From Hydra vulgaris (Eukaryota > Cnidaria > Hydrozoa > Anthoathecata > Hydridae), in contig NC_088922.1 in assembly GCF_038396675.1 (NCBI RefSeq), positions 10,420,001-10,484,000 of the forward strand: a DNA stretch of 64,000 bases, read 5' to 3'. The position numbers and the translations under genes are program-made. Of the stretch, positions 52,150 to 63,499 are shown piece by piece (position 1 is the stretch's first letter; each line of letters opens with the position of its first letter). The notes beneath the pieces were generated by a model that did no database searches, was not told the origin of the DNA, and was given only the letters and a program-made list of their open reading frames with translations.

Positions 52150-53340
52150 CTAAGTTTGGTTCAAAGATGTCGCTGAAGATGTTTTAGAGATGTGAAATTT
52201 TGTACACCTAAAGTGGTTTTGCACTTTTTACTTCAAAATGTAATTTAAAAACAGCTGCCATTATGTGTAGAAAACCAGGAATTAGAAATAACTTACATAA
52301 TTAAAAGCCAATTTATAAAAGAATGTTTTCTAAGGCTAATTGCTCTCTATGAAATAGATTTACAAAGCTTGAAAATAGTAGTTATTTATTTTTGAACAGC
52401 TTTAAAAATGTTAAAAAATTTTATTGCAACATTTTGTAAAATATTTTTACAAAATATTGATTCAAATAAAAGATCCAACTTGATGTAAACTTGTTTTGAC
52501 AACGACTTGTTTTAAAACTACACTATTATTAAGAATTTATCAGCTCATTTAATTAACTTACTTTAAATACCTAGTGCGTTGCTGCAAGGACATCTGCAAG
52601 AGACATACTTATGGCGACAGTAAAAACAATTGTATTTTCAAAATGAACAAACATATATAATTTAAGGAAAAAAACAAACTTATTTACAAAATACAGTCAC
52701 CAAAACACAAAAGTAGGTACTTTTAATTAACCAGTAAATTGAAAATAAAATAGCAACTTATTGAAAAATCAAATAACGTCTTAGATAAACCCTAGTCATA
52801 GATACAAAATTCAAATTACGCTAATTAATTGAAATATAACCAAAAAAAACAAAAAAAAAAAACATAAAAACAAAATATACTTAAAAAATCAAATAACATG
52901 ATGGTGGAAAAAACAAGCAAACAAACATGGTTTAAAGATCATCATAAATATTAGTTTCAAAAACGTTTATAAAAATATAAATGTTTTGCAAAAGACGCAA
53001 AAAATGTAAAAGATTGTTTATTCTTTAGTTAAAGGACAATGCCAAATACCACATTAATTGGGAAAAACAATCAAAAAAACTTTCCATCAAATCTTTAAAG
53101 TAACTTTCCATCAGTTAAATCATAACTCTTGAAAAATTCATAAGACTTACTTGTTCTTTGTGAGACTAATTTAAAGTTTCTTTTTTAGATCAAAGTATTG
53201 CTGGCTATTATTCTTTAATTGACAGCGATAATCACATGCTTGGCTTAGATGTATATTTACACATCAATTCACCTACTTATTGTGAAACCAGATTTGAATC
53301 CTTTGACCATTATTTTATGTATGGAAGCCAGTTTCAAATG
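52150..53340. other. Intron sequence, no gene seen
   Basis: A+T-rich DNA with many A-runs. A possible small exon at about 52588-52610 (minus) was considered and rejected because the exons on either side join in frame without it. Confidence 0.5.
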
Positions 53341-53528
53341 TGGTATTGGTGTAATTGTAGAGCACTCACTTCATAAGCAAGAAGTTTTTAATTTGATTCA
53401 TACCACGCCTCTGACAGTATTATGTTTAAATTATTTTTAGATGCAGCAGCCTTGTTCATCAAGGTTTTGAACTTAAAGGGTTGTAACCATAAAAAAGTAG
53501 CCTCATTGATTGTATGTAAAAAAAAAAG
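53341..53528 (+). mobile_element. SINE with tRNA-Met-like head, degenerate
   Basis: Head: gtaattgtagagcactcact with 'tcataagcaagaagt', resembling the D-arm and anticodon arm (loop with CAT) of a tRNA; a worn B-box 'atttgattcata' and 'ccacgcctctga' follow. Body of about 100 bases, then poly-A at 53518-53527. The head matches a tRNA-like consensus of the type 'tagagcactcgcttcataag' that I know from SINEs. Intronic and antisense to GH31. Confidence 0.55.
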
Positions 53529-53859
53529 TCAAGCCTAATTCTACTCCATGCTTTTACTTTCTTATATAGCTAATAAATTTAATTGAAATCATTTTTTTTT
53601 TATCTTTTTCAAAAGTACAACTCTTTTGAGAACAAACATCTTATATTATTGTAAGAAATCAATGTAAAAAGATGTCTAATTCTAAGCTTCATTATTCCCA
53701 GTTTATTAAATCTCAAACCTTACGTCAGAAGTTAGGTTCTGGAGACTTTTAGAAAAAGTCTCATTAACAAAGGTAAGTTAAACATAAAAAGGACATAAAA
53801 AGGACAAAGTCAAACATTCAATCTTAAATTAAAATCCTTAAAATTTTACAAAAATATTT

Positions 53860-55165
53860 ATTTTGTGCTAAAAATGGCATACGTGGTTCCAATTTTAAAA
53901 AACTCGAGAGGACAGACTGAGGCCTACAGCTATCGTCGAATCAATCTTCTCTCTAATATTAGCAAGGTCTTTGAGTCTTTAATATACAAAGTTCTAACAT
54001 CTTGAGTCTAATAACTCTGACAATCAATATGGTTTTTGACCTTCTTGTTCTATAACTGACTAGCTAACTACTTTAGCAGAAAGATTATGTTGTGCATTTG
54101 ATTTGGCGGCAAAGCAAGGGCTATTGCTCATTACATATCTAAAGCTTTCAATAAGGTTTGAAATGCTAGTCTTCTCTATAATTTTGCTTCTACAATGTAT
54201 CTGAGAAAGTTTTTGAGATTATGCAATCATTTCTTCCTATATGCAGTAATAAAATCATCCTTGGAGACCATCACTCTTCTTCTTTTCCAGTAACTTCTGG
54301 AGTACCACAAGTTTCTAGTCTTGTTTTTTTTCTTACCTATATTAATGATCTTCCTGACAATCTTATATCTTAAGTGACTCTTGTTGACCATTCTACTTTA
54401 TAATCCTGTTTTGACAAAAAGTCTTCTCTCTTTGATTGATTAGAATATGCAGCCAATTTTTAATCTGATCTCTCTTCTGTAACAGGTTGGGTGTCAGTTA
54501 GAGACAGTTAGTTAAAGTGTTAGGTGTTAGTTAGAGACTAAGCTAAATTGCGATAACCCTCTAACTGACTCCTTCACTTTAAGTCTTGGATTATCATTCA
54601 ATAATAAACTCTCATAAAACCATATATACAACCCAATACAAAATTTGCATATGTAAAGTTGCTTCTCTATATCGTGCTCGCCATTATCGTATTCATGATT
54701 TCATTCTCTACATCGACAAAATCTCTTATTTGTCCTTGTATGGAATACTGTTGTCATGTTTGGGCTGGTTCTTCTAATGATACTTTTTCTCTTCTAGATA
54801 AGGTCAAAAAATGCATTAAAAACATAGGTGGACATGCTCTATCTGCAGCCTTGAGCTTCTCTCCCATTATTGTAAGGTTGCACTTCATTCTCTTTTATAC
54901 AAATAATATCATGATCACTGCTCAAATGAGCTCAATTGAATCTCTCCCTCCATCAACCAAAACTCATTCATTCTTGGCTGGTCATTCAGCAAAGTCACAT
55001 CCTTTTACTGTACCTATTTCTTCATGCACTACAAACTTTTATTTATCTATTTTTTTCCTTGCACTTCAATGCTTTGGAAGCTTCTCCCTTGTTCATTTTT
55101 TCCTGACTAAATACAGCCTTCAACTTTTCAAGTTTTTTGTCAATCATTTCCTTGCTCTCTAACAC
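53860..55165 (+). pseudogene. LINE reverse transcriptase relic
   Basis: Plus-strand pieces in order: 'VVPILKNS' and 'YRRINLLSNISKVFESL' (53880-53990), 'LAAKQG' and 'ISKAFN' (about 54105-54155), 'VTSGVPQVSSLVFFLTYIND' (54290-54350), 'LGLSFNN' (54580), and the frame 54659-55162 with 'CPCMEYCCHVWAGSSNDTFS' then 'LLDKVKKCIKN' and 'SHPFTVPISSCTTNFYLSIF'. This is the RT fingers-to-thumb order plus the C-terminal end of a Jockey/CR1-like LINE. Frequent stops; the YxDD motif is lost. It is antisense in a GH31 intron. Confidence 0.85.
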
Positions 55166-55374
55166 TATTCTTAGTTTTCAAGTAACTCCCAATTTAATAG
55201 TGGTTTCTTGCTGCCTTGTAGGGAGTGAATCAGTTAAAAAGTTGATTTAACAAGCTCAAGCTTAACATTATTGTTCTAAGCAGAAAAAAAACAAAACAGT
55301 ACAAAGAATTACAATGCTATCTGCATACACACACAAACACAAATATACAAACATATTGTGTTTGTATATATATG

Positions 55375-55375
<1 letters not shown>

Positions 55376-55451
<76 letters not shown>
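55376..55451. repeat. (TA)n microsatellite
   Basis: TA array about 160 bases downstream (in gene direction) of the GH31 exon at 55615. Confidence 0.97.
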
Positions 55452-55455
<4 letters not shown>

Positions 55456-55614
55456 ATCTACACCAATATTGTGTATATAGGTTGACCAATGGAAAAACAT
55501 AGTCCCAAAGCTTTATCAATTATCAATAAAACTCAAAATTAATAAAATTAACTTAAATTTAGTTTTATGTAATATAATTAGTCATATTAGTTACTCTATT
55601 AGATAAGGTTATAC

Positions 55615-55733
55615 CTGAATTTGGTGTTATTGGCTGCACCTTGCATTGGAATAATTGATCCACCCTTAATGTGCAAACCAATTTTGTCTATTGGAATATG
55701 TAGAGACTGAGGACCAGAAGACATCTCTTCAAA
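55615..55733 (-). CDS. GH31 alpha-glucosidase exon (3rd seen, GG-IIPMQ)
   Basis: 119 nt beginning in phase 0, encoding 'FEEMSSGPQSLHIPIDKIGL' and 'HIKGGSIIPMQGAANNTKF'. Acceptor ATATTTTTTAG, donor TTCAG/GTATAA. 'P-D-I-LH+-GG-I+P-Q-PA-NT' is highly conserved in GH31 lysosomal alpha-glucosidase, maltase-glucoamylase and sucrase-isomaltase, at the start of the proximal C-terminal domain. Confidence 0.93.
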
Positions 55734-55931
55734 CTAAAAAATATATTTGTTTTAACACAAGTTAACAACACAAGTTTCAAAAGTTTAAAACAAGTGTCCT
55801 CCTTTACAAACTTTGTAAATTTTATTTAGTTTACAAACAAACTTTACAAATGTTTGGTTTAGAAAACCTTAAGTACATGAAATGAGTCAATATGTGCGTG
55901 CTTAGTATTATTAGGGTTTTGCATGGTTTCA

Positions 55932-56012
55932 TAGAGCATTCATAGACATTTATAGAGCATTCATAGACATTCATAGAGCATTCATAAAGCATTCATAGAG
56001 CATTCATAGAGC
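55932..56012. repeat. 12/13-bp tandem repeat
   Basis: About six copies of 'catagagcatt'/'catagacatt'. It lies in the intron just upstream (gene direction) of the exon at 55615. Confidence 0.85.
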
Positions 56013-56029
56013 GAATCATTTTATGTTGT

Positions 56030-57260
56030 TTGCTGACAGAACATTTTTTAGTTTAATTTGTTTGTCAAGCTGAAACCGCTCTAATAAAGTGAAACAACGC
56101 TGATCTGATGCTGATATAAAAGATAACAGTAAAACATCAGGTTGATGTCTATGTGATATCTAGGTTACAGTGAGTTGGCAAATATTTGACTGGGCTAGTT
56201 GGTTCATTATTTACTATTAAAAAAAATTACTGTAAAATTAACTTTTTACTTTTAATTTATTAAAATATTGAAAAAGATTGTTTGTTAAAAAAAATATATA
56301 AAATTTATTTAAAGGGGATTTTTTTACCTAGAAAAAACATTTTTTAACAAATTGAAAAGAAAAGAACTGCCTAAAATATAAGTATTTTTGTTAAAAAGTA
56401 AAACATATTTTAACATATATAACATATTACCAAAACCTTTTTTTTAAAATAATTACAAGCGTGTTCTGTGGTAACAATGGTGATTGCTGATTAAATTTTG
56501 CTTTGAAACAGTTAACTAGGTGGGATATTAGGTGGAGCAATATGCCAGCTAACTAAGTTGATGTTGTTCTTGATTATGTGTTTTTGGATGAGGCTGCCAC
56601 ATAAACACTAACCAAGTAGAGAGTGAGGCTGAATTTGATGCATCATGTATCATAGTTGAAGCGCTTCATTTCCTGCAATACTTTGACAGGTGCAAGGTGG
56701 CCTTGAGGACATGCAGGATTTCACGTATGCCTTTCACTTTTTTTTCTAAATTTTAGGCTTTTACCAATTTTTACTTACTATATTAAAAAGCATATTTTAT
56801 TTTTGAAAAGTTCTTAATGAAAAATATAAAACTCAAATAGGTTTTAAAAAATATTAAAGTTCTTTGTTGTTGTTGTTGTTTTTCTTATATGTTTTTTAAT
56901 GAAATTCTTACGTTTTTAAAAAATTTCTACTTGCAAACTTTTTTACCTTAAAGATGCTCACAACAACGTAACAATGAATTGAATTTTTTTGCTTTTTTTT
57001 ATTATTGCATAATTACATTTTTTAATTACAATTTTAATTACAATAATTAATTACAATATTTATTAAAGTGAAATTTTATTTTAAAAGTGCTAGATATTTT
57101 TCACTATTTTTGTTTATGAAAGTAAAATACAACTCAATCTAAAATATATTAAATTTTGCTGTTTATAAAAAAATTATTGCATATTTGCACAAGCTTTATT
57201 TTGCTTTAAACTGACTTACACCTATGTGGAAGCCATTGTGGGCATTTGCCTTGTATTCCT
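56030..57260. other. Intron sequence, no gene recognised
   Basis: A GC-richer block at about 56500-56720 ('gtgggatattaggtggagca') looks like part of an old repeat, but no family or coding trace is identified. The rest is A+T-rich. Confidence 0.45.
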
Positions 57261-57398
57261 GCCAAGGTCTATATATATATATATATATATACACACACCC
57301 CTGTATTTTGGTACGCCACCATGCCAATTTGGCTTGATTCTTTTGCTCTAAGTTGTTAGTAATTTAGACACTTAGGTCTTTTTTGAATGTTATCTACT

Positions 57399-57660
57399 CT
57401 AGCCCTTTCTGATGCAGTTAGCAGTGTGCTTGTTCATTGAATAAATATGAGAGGAAATATTGCATTTGTTGATGCACATAACCTTGCCTTTTTTAGAGTT
57501 GAGCTCCATCAACCAGGTGTCTATGTTCATAATCTTACATTGAACTCCATCAAGATTAGGTGATGATGCTATCTGTATTGGCTTGCAGATGAGCTTTGAC
57601 TTTGGCAATTTTGACAAAGCTCAGGATTTTAGTGCTGTCTATTTACATTTTATATGTGTT
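57399..57660 (-). pseudogene. LINE reverse transcriptase fragment
   Basis: The minus-strand frame (57399-57617) contains 'CKIMNIDTWLMELNSKKGKV' and 'MCINKCNISSHIYSMN', matching the RT palm/thumb pattern '+--W---W-ME+N-KK-KVM-I' of CR1/RTE-like LINEs. It is about 70 residues long and truncated on both sides. Confidence 0.65.
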
Positions 57661-57689
57661 AGCTGTAGTGGAACGTTGCCAAGGCAAGT

Positions 57690-58560
57690 TCAAGGGTTTT
57701 AGAGATGTAGTGTTATTGTAGAAGCAGCTTAGTGATGGTTTGGAAACATTATTTTGTAAACTGGATAAACCTTTATCCAGTTTACAAAAAAAAAACAGTC
57801 ATGTGTTTGGATGTTTTAACTTTGTCTGGTTGGTTTTTAGCTGCTGCAAGTGTTTTTTTCCAGTTGATGAACAGGTGCTTTTCCAAACAGTTGACATTGA
57901 CTTTTTTGCTGAAGTCAATGCATTTGATTCAAGTTTACCATTGTCAAGTTTACTGTTGTTCAATTGGCTGAAAAGCTCTTGCTCTGAAGGATCCAATCTG
58001 GCTATGTGAATAGACTTTTGTATGCCTCATTAGTAGCCTCATTGTCAGTTGTTTGAAGACTGTTGCTAATTTCATTAGATAGCAAGACACTGCAGAGCTA
58101 GTCAAGTGAGTGATACAGCAGTAGATGTGGTAGATATCCTGGAGTTTCACAGGTATGTGCTGTTTTTTTTAGAATTGGTAGCTGGTATGTGAACTAAAAC
58201 TTTGAAAGAAACAGACTTTTTGAATTGATTGATGGTGGAAGGATTGGCACTAGCTGCATTAGGAAGCTAAGTAATGGTGACTTACTTAGCTTTTGTTCTT
58301 AGAAGTTAATGATTCATGGCGTTTATGACGGTATTGTTTGTGGCTGACCCAGTTTTGGCTTATTGCGAAGTAAACAATTTTAGGAACAGTTGGGAATGTG
58401 GAGTGGATGGATGATCTGCCAATGCTTGACAGTTAGCAAGTTGAATTAACAGGTTGGTGTTGACTATTTCAAAAGCTTGGTCAAATATTATATCGACTGT
58501 TGAAGCAAAAAAGTAGATCATAGCGCTGCATCTTTTATAGTGATGTACTGATAGCAAAGA
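57690..58560 (-). other. Possible continuation of LINE relic, unresolved
   Basis: GC-richer than its surroundings and with several 65- to 90-codon frames on both strands (e.g. 57799-57996, 57950-58150, 58360-58557 minus). These have no RT motif that I can place, though their position upstream of the RT fragment on the same strand would fit LINE 5' sequence. A small palindrome (aactggataaacctttatccagtt, 57758-57785) interrupts it. Confidence 0.3.
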
Positions 58561-58626
58561 CTGATTGTGGCTAATAATAGGTTTTAATGTATTTATATAA
58601 GGGTATTATAATAATATTAAAGCTGT

Positions 58627-58659
<33 letters not shown>

Positions 58660-58665
<6 letters not shown>

Positions 58666-59703
58666 TAACATGTACCTATACATCAGTAGTGACTCCAGTA
58701 GCCTTTGCCATCGGTAATCAGCAACCAATTAATCGGCTTGACCATCGGTTAATTAATCAACATTGGCCCATGCATCAACTTTGCCTAATAAGCTAAATCG
58801 AACTGGTGCATAGGTGCACTTTATATATGCAAACGGTGTACCTTATATTATTAGATTACCTTTATATACATACATTAAACCCTATCATTAGCATTAATTG
58901 GCCTTTACCATTAGTACATCACTAATCTTTTAGGTAGACCAGTAGCCTTGCCTCCTCCAGGACCTGGCCAATTGGGTTGATATTATGTTAATGTGGAATT
59001 AGAAGTGTTGCATAAATTTAATTTTTTAACTTCATATATAATCTTTTAAGAATACTTATTGCATTTTACATTTTTTCAGTAAAACTTAGGAATGTTAGAC
59101 CTGATATTAAGGTTATTAAAGAAAATTCCTAAACCATCATTGGTGGCTTTTAATTTTTTAACCTATAGAAAACTAATTAAAATTTTTTTGTATATAAACA
59201 TATAACATACATTTTTATGCAATTTTATATATTCTATATATCTTTTAAACATTATAAAATCTGTGTTCCTTGTTTGTAATAAAAAATATTTATTTTTTCA
59301 GCTCTGGTTTTTCAACAAGATATCGTGTGTTAAAGAATAGGTGGTAATATAGACACTTGTCAAAATTTATAAACCATCTGTGTAAATCAATTTGATTAAA
59401 CTCTGAACAATACTAGCAATCATATTCCATAATAGATTTCTTTGAGTTTTTTTCAGTAAATGAAACTTTAATTTAGGTTAAAACAACTAGCATGATTCCC
59501 AATAATTGTATGAGTTATACAGGATATCTAATAATATACCCATGATCCACATACTTTACAGTTTTGATAAATAAATAAAAACTCTAGAATTTTCTAAGCA
59601 ATAAACCTCAAGGTTTCAATTTTGATCATAGTTCATACTTTACTCAAATTTACTAAATTGATTGGCCACAATAATAGCTTACTATGAGTAAAAAATGACT
59701 TAC
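58660..59703. other. Intron sequence with an unidentified repeat
   Basis: At 58690-58990 blocks such as 'ccagtagcctttgccatcgg' and 'ccagtagccttgcctcctcc' suggest an old repeated element. No termini are defined. The rest is A+T-rich with no exon. Confidence 0.35.
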
Positions 59704-59763
59704 AGTGAAATAATCAAACCATCTTGCTTCATTTGGAAAGTAGGCGTTAACCTTTACTGAGTT
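59704..59763 (-). CDS. GH31 alpha-glucosidase exon (2nd seen)
   Basis: 60 nt, phase 0 at both ends, encoding NSVKVNAYFPNEARWFDYFT. Acceptor CTTTTTGTTTAG, donor ACT/GTAAGTC. 'V-AYFP---W+DY-T' follows the catalytic barrel in GH31 enzymes and is one of the most conserved strings of the family. Confidence 0.93.
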
Positions 59764-59880
59764 CTAAACAAAAAGTGCTTAAAAATCTGTTCATTGCTAA
59801 ACATTTTAATATAATTTTTTTTAAGGTACAAGTGTTAAATCTTTAGATCTTATGTAGATTAGATAAAAAAAAAGTATACT

Positions 59881-60048
59881 TTGATAACCTAAATGTATGT
59901 TTAAATAACCTAAATGTAGATTTAAATAACCTAAACGTATGCTTAGATAACCTAAAAGTATGCTTAGATAACCTAGATGTATGTTTAAATAACCTAAATA
60001 TATGCTTAGATAACCTAAAATATGTTAAGATAACTTAAATGTAATCTG
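59881..60048. repeat. About 21-bp tandem repeat, 8 copies
   Basis: Unit: aataacctaaatgtatgtta, with ttta/ctta variants. Intronic between the first two visible GH31 exons. Confidence 0.9.
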
Positions 60049-60250
60049 AGTAATATCAACAACTGCAAAACAAAAAAACGAGTTTAAAATTGTACTAAAA
60101 AATAAACAACTGAAAACTTAAAAAAAAACTTGAAAAAAATATTAAGATTATAAAAAAGCTTAAAAAAAAACTTTGTTAAAAATATTAAGATTATTAAAAA
60201 TTAATAATGATAATTTTCAAATATAGAAATATAAAAAATTAGAAAAAAAC

Positions 60251-60335
60251 CTCCTCCAAAATAGGTGTGATAAGAAGACTTGATCCCCAAAAAAACTGTG
60301 AATCAACACTCCAGGTATTTCGGTCATAAGGAAAC
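60251..60335 (-). CDS. GH31 alpha-glucosidase exon (1st seen)
   Basis: 85 nt; one base completes the previous codon, then 28 codons: FPYDRNTWSVDSQFFWGSSL and LITPILEE. The acceptor is ATCCTTAAAAG; the donor GAG/GTTTTTTT is weak but is fixed by the perfect in-frame junction with the next exon. 'FP-D--TW-+D-QF-WG--LLI-P+L' lies near the end of the (beta/alpha)8 catalytic barrel. The six exons seen total 562 nt. They hydrolyse-domain context: family members remove terminal alpha-1,4-linked glucose, usually in the lysosome or on the cell surface. The exons carrying the nucleophile and acid/base Asp are not in this window. Confidence 0.93.
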
Positions 60336-60339
60336 CTTT

Positions 60340-61560
60340 TAAGGATATTCAAATAAATTAGTTAAAAAATACTTTCAAGAGTTAAAAAATAAATATTATA
60401 AAAACATCATTTTAAAATAAATATGTTATGAAATTTTTCTACAACTTAACAAATAACAGATTTATAGAGGTAGAAAGTGGAATTAGGACGAAGAAAGTGG
60501 TGAGTATGATATAAAGAGACAACCTTTGCAGATGAAAATTTTACAATGGATTGTATATATTTTCTTTGTGAGGTCAGCAGTGAGAGACAGTTGAGAAAAT
60601 AGTAAGAGAAAATAGTAAGAATACTAATTATTTAGTAAGAGTGCTGCCATCATGAAAAGCATATCAAAAATTAAAACTTATATAAAATCTAAGTGCCTAA
60701 GTTGTTTTTGTGTTGGTGAGAAAGAAGAAATGATTACAATTAGCAATAGCAGCTGCACAAGAAGGAGATAACAATGGGAGATAACGAGATAACGATGGTG
60801 TAAAGTGAAGCTTAAATTAAAAGCAGCAAAAGGAACAAAGTTTTCTGTGTCTGAGCCCAGAAGATTATAAAGGAAGCATAATATTTTTCAGAGAGACAAA
60901 AGACAGCAGCCCAAGAATCACCACAAAAAGAATTTCATTCAGTCATAAAGATGCAGAAATTATAAGATAAAAGTACTGATCATAGTATGATCTTAGATGA
61001 TCATTGATCATAGTATGATCTGAACTATCTAAAAGTAAGTGATTAAAGTTGTCTGGAAAACAAAGTCACAAAATTAAATATCTGAGATTGAGAAGGACAA
61101 AAACTTTAAGCTTAATAGTTAGCAGGGTCAGAAAGACTTGTGCCAAGTCATTTAGTGTAATAAGCATTATTACACTAAATGGCTTAATGCCTAGCTATTT
61201 AGTGTAATAAACTTAATAGTAGTAGTAGTAGTAGTTTCATTTATTTTGTCATTAAGAATATATACAACGTACAAATATAGCAAAAGGAAATGGCTGGAGC
61301 AAGAAGAAGGCATCAATTAGCCTTATCACTGAGCCCCATTACAATCCTATTTTACAAGTCAAAACGTCAAGTATGAGTAACAATAAAATACTAAAAAATT
61401 AAAACTAAACTTAGTTAAGAAAGATTAAATGTATAAATACATATATGTATATACATACACACATACGCACATGACACATACACACATACATATATATACA
61501 TATTGCATCGTATTGTCGTTTTTATAATAAAATGAATAAAGTTCCATCCACAACAACATA
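60340..61560. other. Upstream intron, no exon seen
   Basis: I looked for the preceding GH31 exon (pattern 'YTL-PYLY-L', 'G-PV+RPLF-EFP') on the minus strand up to the window end and did not find it. The region contains purine-rich sequence (60480-60900), a palindrome at 61146-61184 (agtcatttagtgtaata and its mirror) and a CA/TA-rich tract at 61436-61502. Confidence 0.5.
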
Positions 61561-61869
61561 AAATATATAAAAGTTTCAAAAATAAAATAAATATAAGATA
61601 ATTTACAAAAAAATACTGCATGTTTAGATTAAATGAAACAAAAAAATAAAACTTTTTAAATTTCAAGACTAAATATTCAAAAGTAAAAATTTTTAAAGGT
61701 GTGATAAAGACATTGATATACTTAATAATAATAGTTGATTTTCATCTTATTTTCAGTTTTTTGGTAGTTAACATGTTAAAGCTGTTTAACTTAATGTATC
61801 ATTATAAATTTATTTTGATAACATCTAAAAAAGACTGGCAATACTTAGTATATTAAAATCTATATTTAT

Positions 61870-62060
61870 ATATATTAATTTTGTACACGTTTAATGATCC
61901 AAGCTTACTTAGAAGTGGCTCACAAGGCACATTTCTTGTTGCTCCAAATACAATTTGTCAAGCATGTTTTTGTTTTTAACAAATTTTTTTCAACTTTGTG
62001 TAATTTGTGCTTGCCCATACAATATTTTCGTAAGTTAAATAAATATGTATAAAAGAAAAA
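61870..62060 (-). pseudogene. LINE reverse transcriptase C-terminal relic
   Basis: Minus-strand reading from about 62050: 'YGQAQITQS' then 'KKFVKNKNMLDKLYLEQQEM' and 'CLVSHF-VSLDH'. It follows the thumb pattern 'WG-----L--+--LQK-A+R+I----' then 'PLF--L-+L' of CR1-like RT. Strongly decayed and short. Confidence 0.45.
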
Positions 62061-62921
62061 TGTAAATTTTTTAAAGACCTTATGTTTAAGAATGGTTTTG
62101 CTTTATACATTATTGCAATATTTCTTGAAATATTGCAATTATGAACTTATTAGGTGCTTGAAAAAAAACTTGTGATTATACTGAAATAGCTTTTGACAAA
62201 ATTTTGTGTCAGCTCGATTTAATAAAATATTTTCTCTAAAATTATGTATCAAAAATTACATAAGTATAAAGCTCAAGATTAATAGAAAAAGGGCATACTG
62301 ATAAGGGATAATGCTGAAGATTTATTGAAAATAGTAGAAGCTCAAAACATTTTGCAAAAAGATCAAACAAAAATAAGAAACTGTTGAAACTGAGTTAGAG
62401 TTAGTATAGTAAAATATCTAGGTTTATAACTTTTATGGAAATGAAAATAAAGATGAAATAAATTTTGCAGATAAATAATTCAAGAGTTTGTTATCAAAAA
62501 TATTCAAGTAAAATATCAAATTAGCTTCATTTGATAAAAGCCATTTGTATGGAGAATTAGTTTTAAAAAATGATTTCCACCATTTTATCATCAATAAAAT
62601 GATAAAAATCATAGTTTTAAAAAAGTTTGTTTGTATATAAAATAAAAATATCTAAGAAATGTAACTATTATTCAATAAAAATCAAGTTTAAAATGTGCGA
62701 TTAAAAAAGTTAAAAATGTGCAAATAAATAAGTTTAAAATATGGGAATAAACATGTTTAAAATCATTAAGTCGTATTAGAAGAATTTTTTTATAAAAGTA
62801 ATTCACAATACTAATTTGAAACTTTCTTCTGTTATAATTACAAAATTAAAAAAAAAAAAAAAAACACAACACAAATTACTGTTTTTGACTTTACTTTGCC
62901 AAGATTAAGTTAAAATTTTGT

Positions 62922-63099
62922 GCGGCCGTGGCGCAGTATTTAGAGCGCTTGCTTTTTAAGCAAGAGATCCAGGTTCGAAACAAGCCTTGGACATATTTTC
63001 GCGTCACGGTAAGGAAGGAGGCGTGAACTTTCTGATTAAATGCACTTCCGCGGTGCTCTGTGACAAGACCTTTATGTATTCTTGGGGCACATAAAAAAC

Positions 63100-63135
<36 letters not shown>
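62922..63135 (+). mobile_element. SINE with tRNA-Lys(TTT)-like head and poly-A tail
   Basis: The head gcggccgtggcgcagtattt carries an A-box (TGGCGCAGT). The anticodon arm cttgc-tttttaa-gcaag has anticodon TTT, and the B-box is GGTTCGAAAC with a matching T-arm. A GC-richer body (62995-63098, 'cgcgtcacggtaaggaagga', 'cttggggcacataaaa') is followed by a poly-A of about 35 bases. The structure is that of a Pol III-transcribed SINE. No target duplication was identified. Confidence 0.85.
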
Positions 63136-63138
<3 letters not shown>

Positions 63139-63332
63139 GGATAATTTATTCAAGTAAAATAATCTACAATAACCTATTTTTTTTTAAATGGATCTAAATA
63201 AACCCAACGTTAAAAAAAAAAAAAGTAAACATTAAAAACTAAAATAGAAGAAACTTTTTTCCATAAAAATTTAACCAAAAAAAAACTGTTAGATTTTTTG
63301 TTTGTTTTTCAACAACCAGTTAATTTTTTTTT

Positions 63333-63395
63333 AACCCTACTGCAGAATAACCCTACTGCAGATTGGCTGCAGTAGAGTTATTTTGCAGTAGGTTT
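63333..63395. repeat. Palindrome built of ccctactgca units
   Basis: aaccctactgcagaataacc and ctgcagtagagttattttgc pair across a short centre. The unit 'ccctactgcagattgg' occurs again directly at about 63409-63426. Confidence 0.85.
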
Positions 63396-63499
63396 GAAAA
63401 AAAAAATCAACCCTACTGCAGATTGGCGGGCAGACAAGGTTGGCACAGTACTAATATAATCTCCTTACTTAACTTTGAATTCCTAATCAAATCTTAAGC

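Noticed and set aside
52588..52610. 23-nt micro-exon in the GH31 gene (minus)
   Set aside because: Exons 55615-55733 and 50537-50625 already join in phase; adding it shifts the frame.
57220..57275. Possible exon donor on the minus strand at 'acttacacctatg'
   Set aside because: No matching acceptor and no in-phase open frame compatible with GH31.
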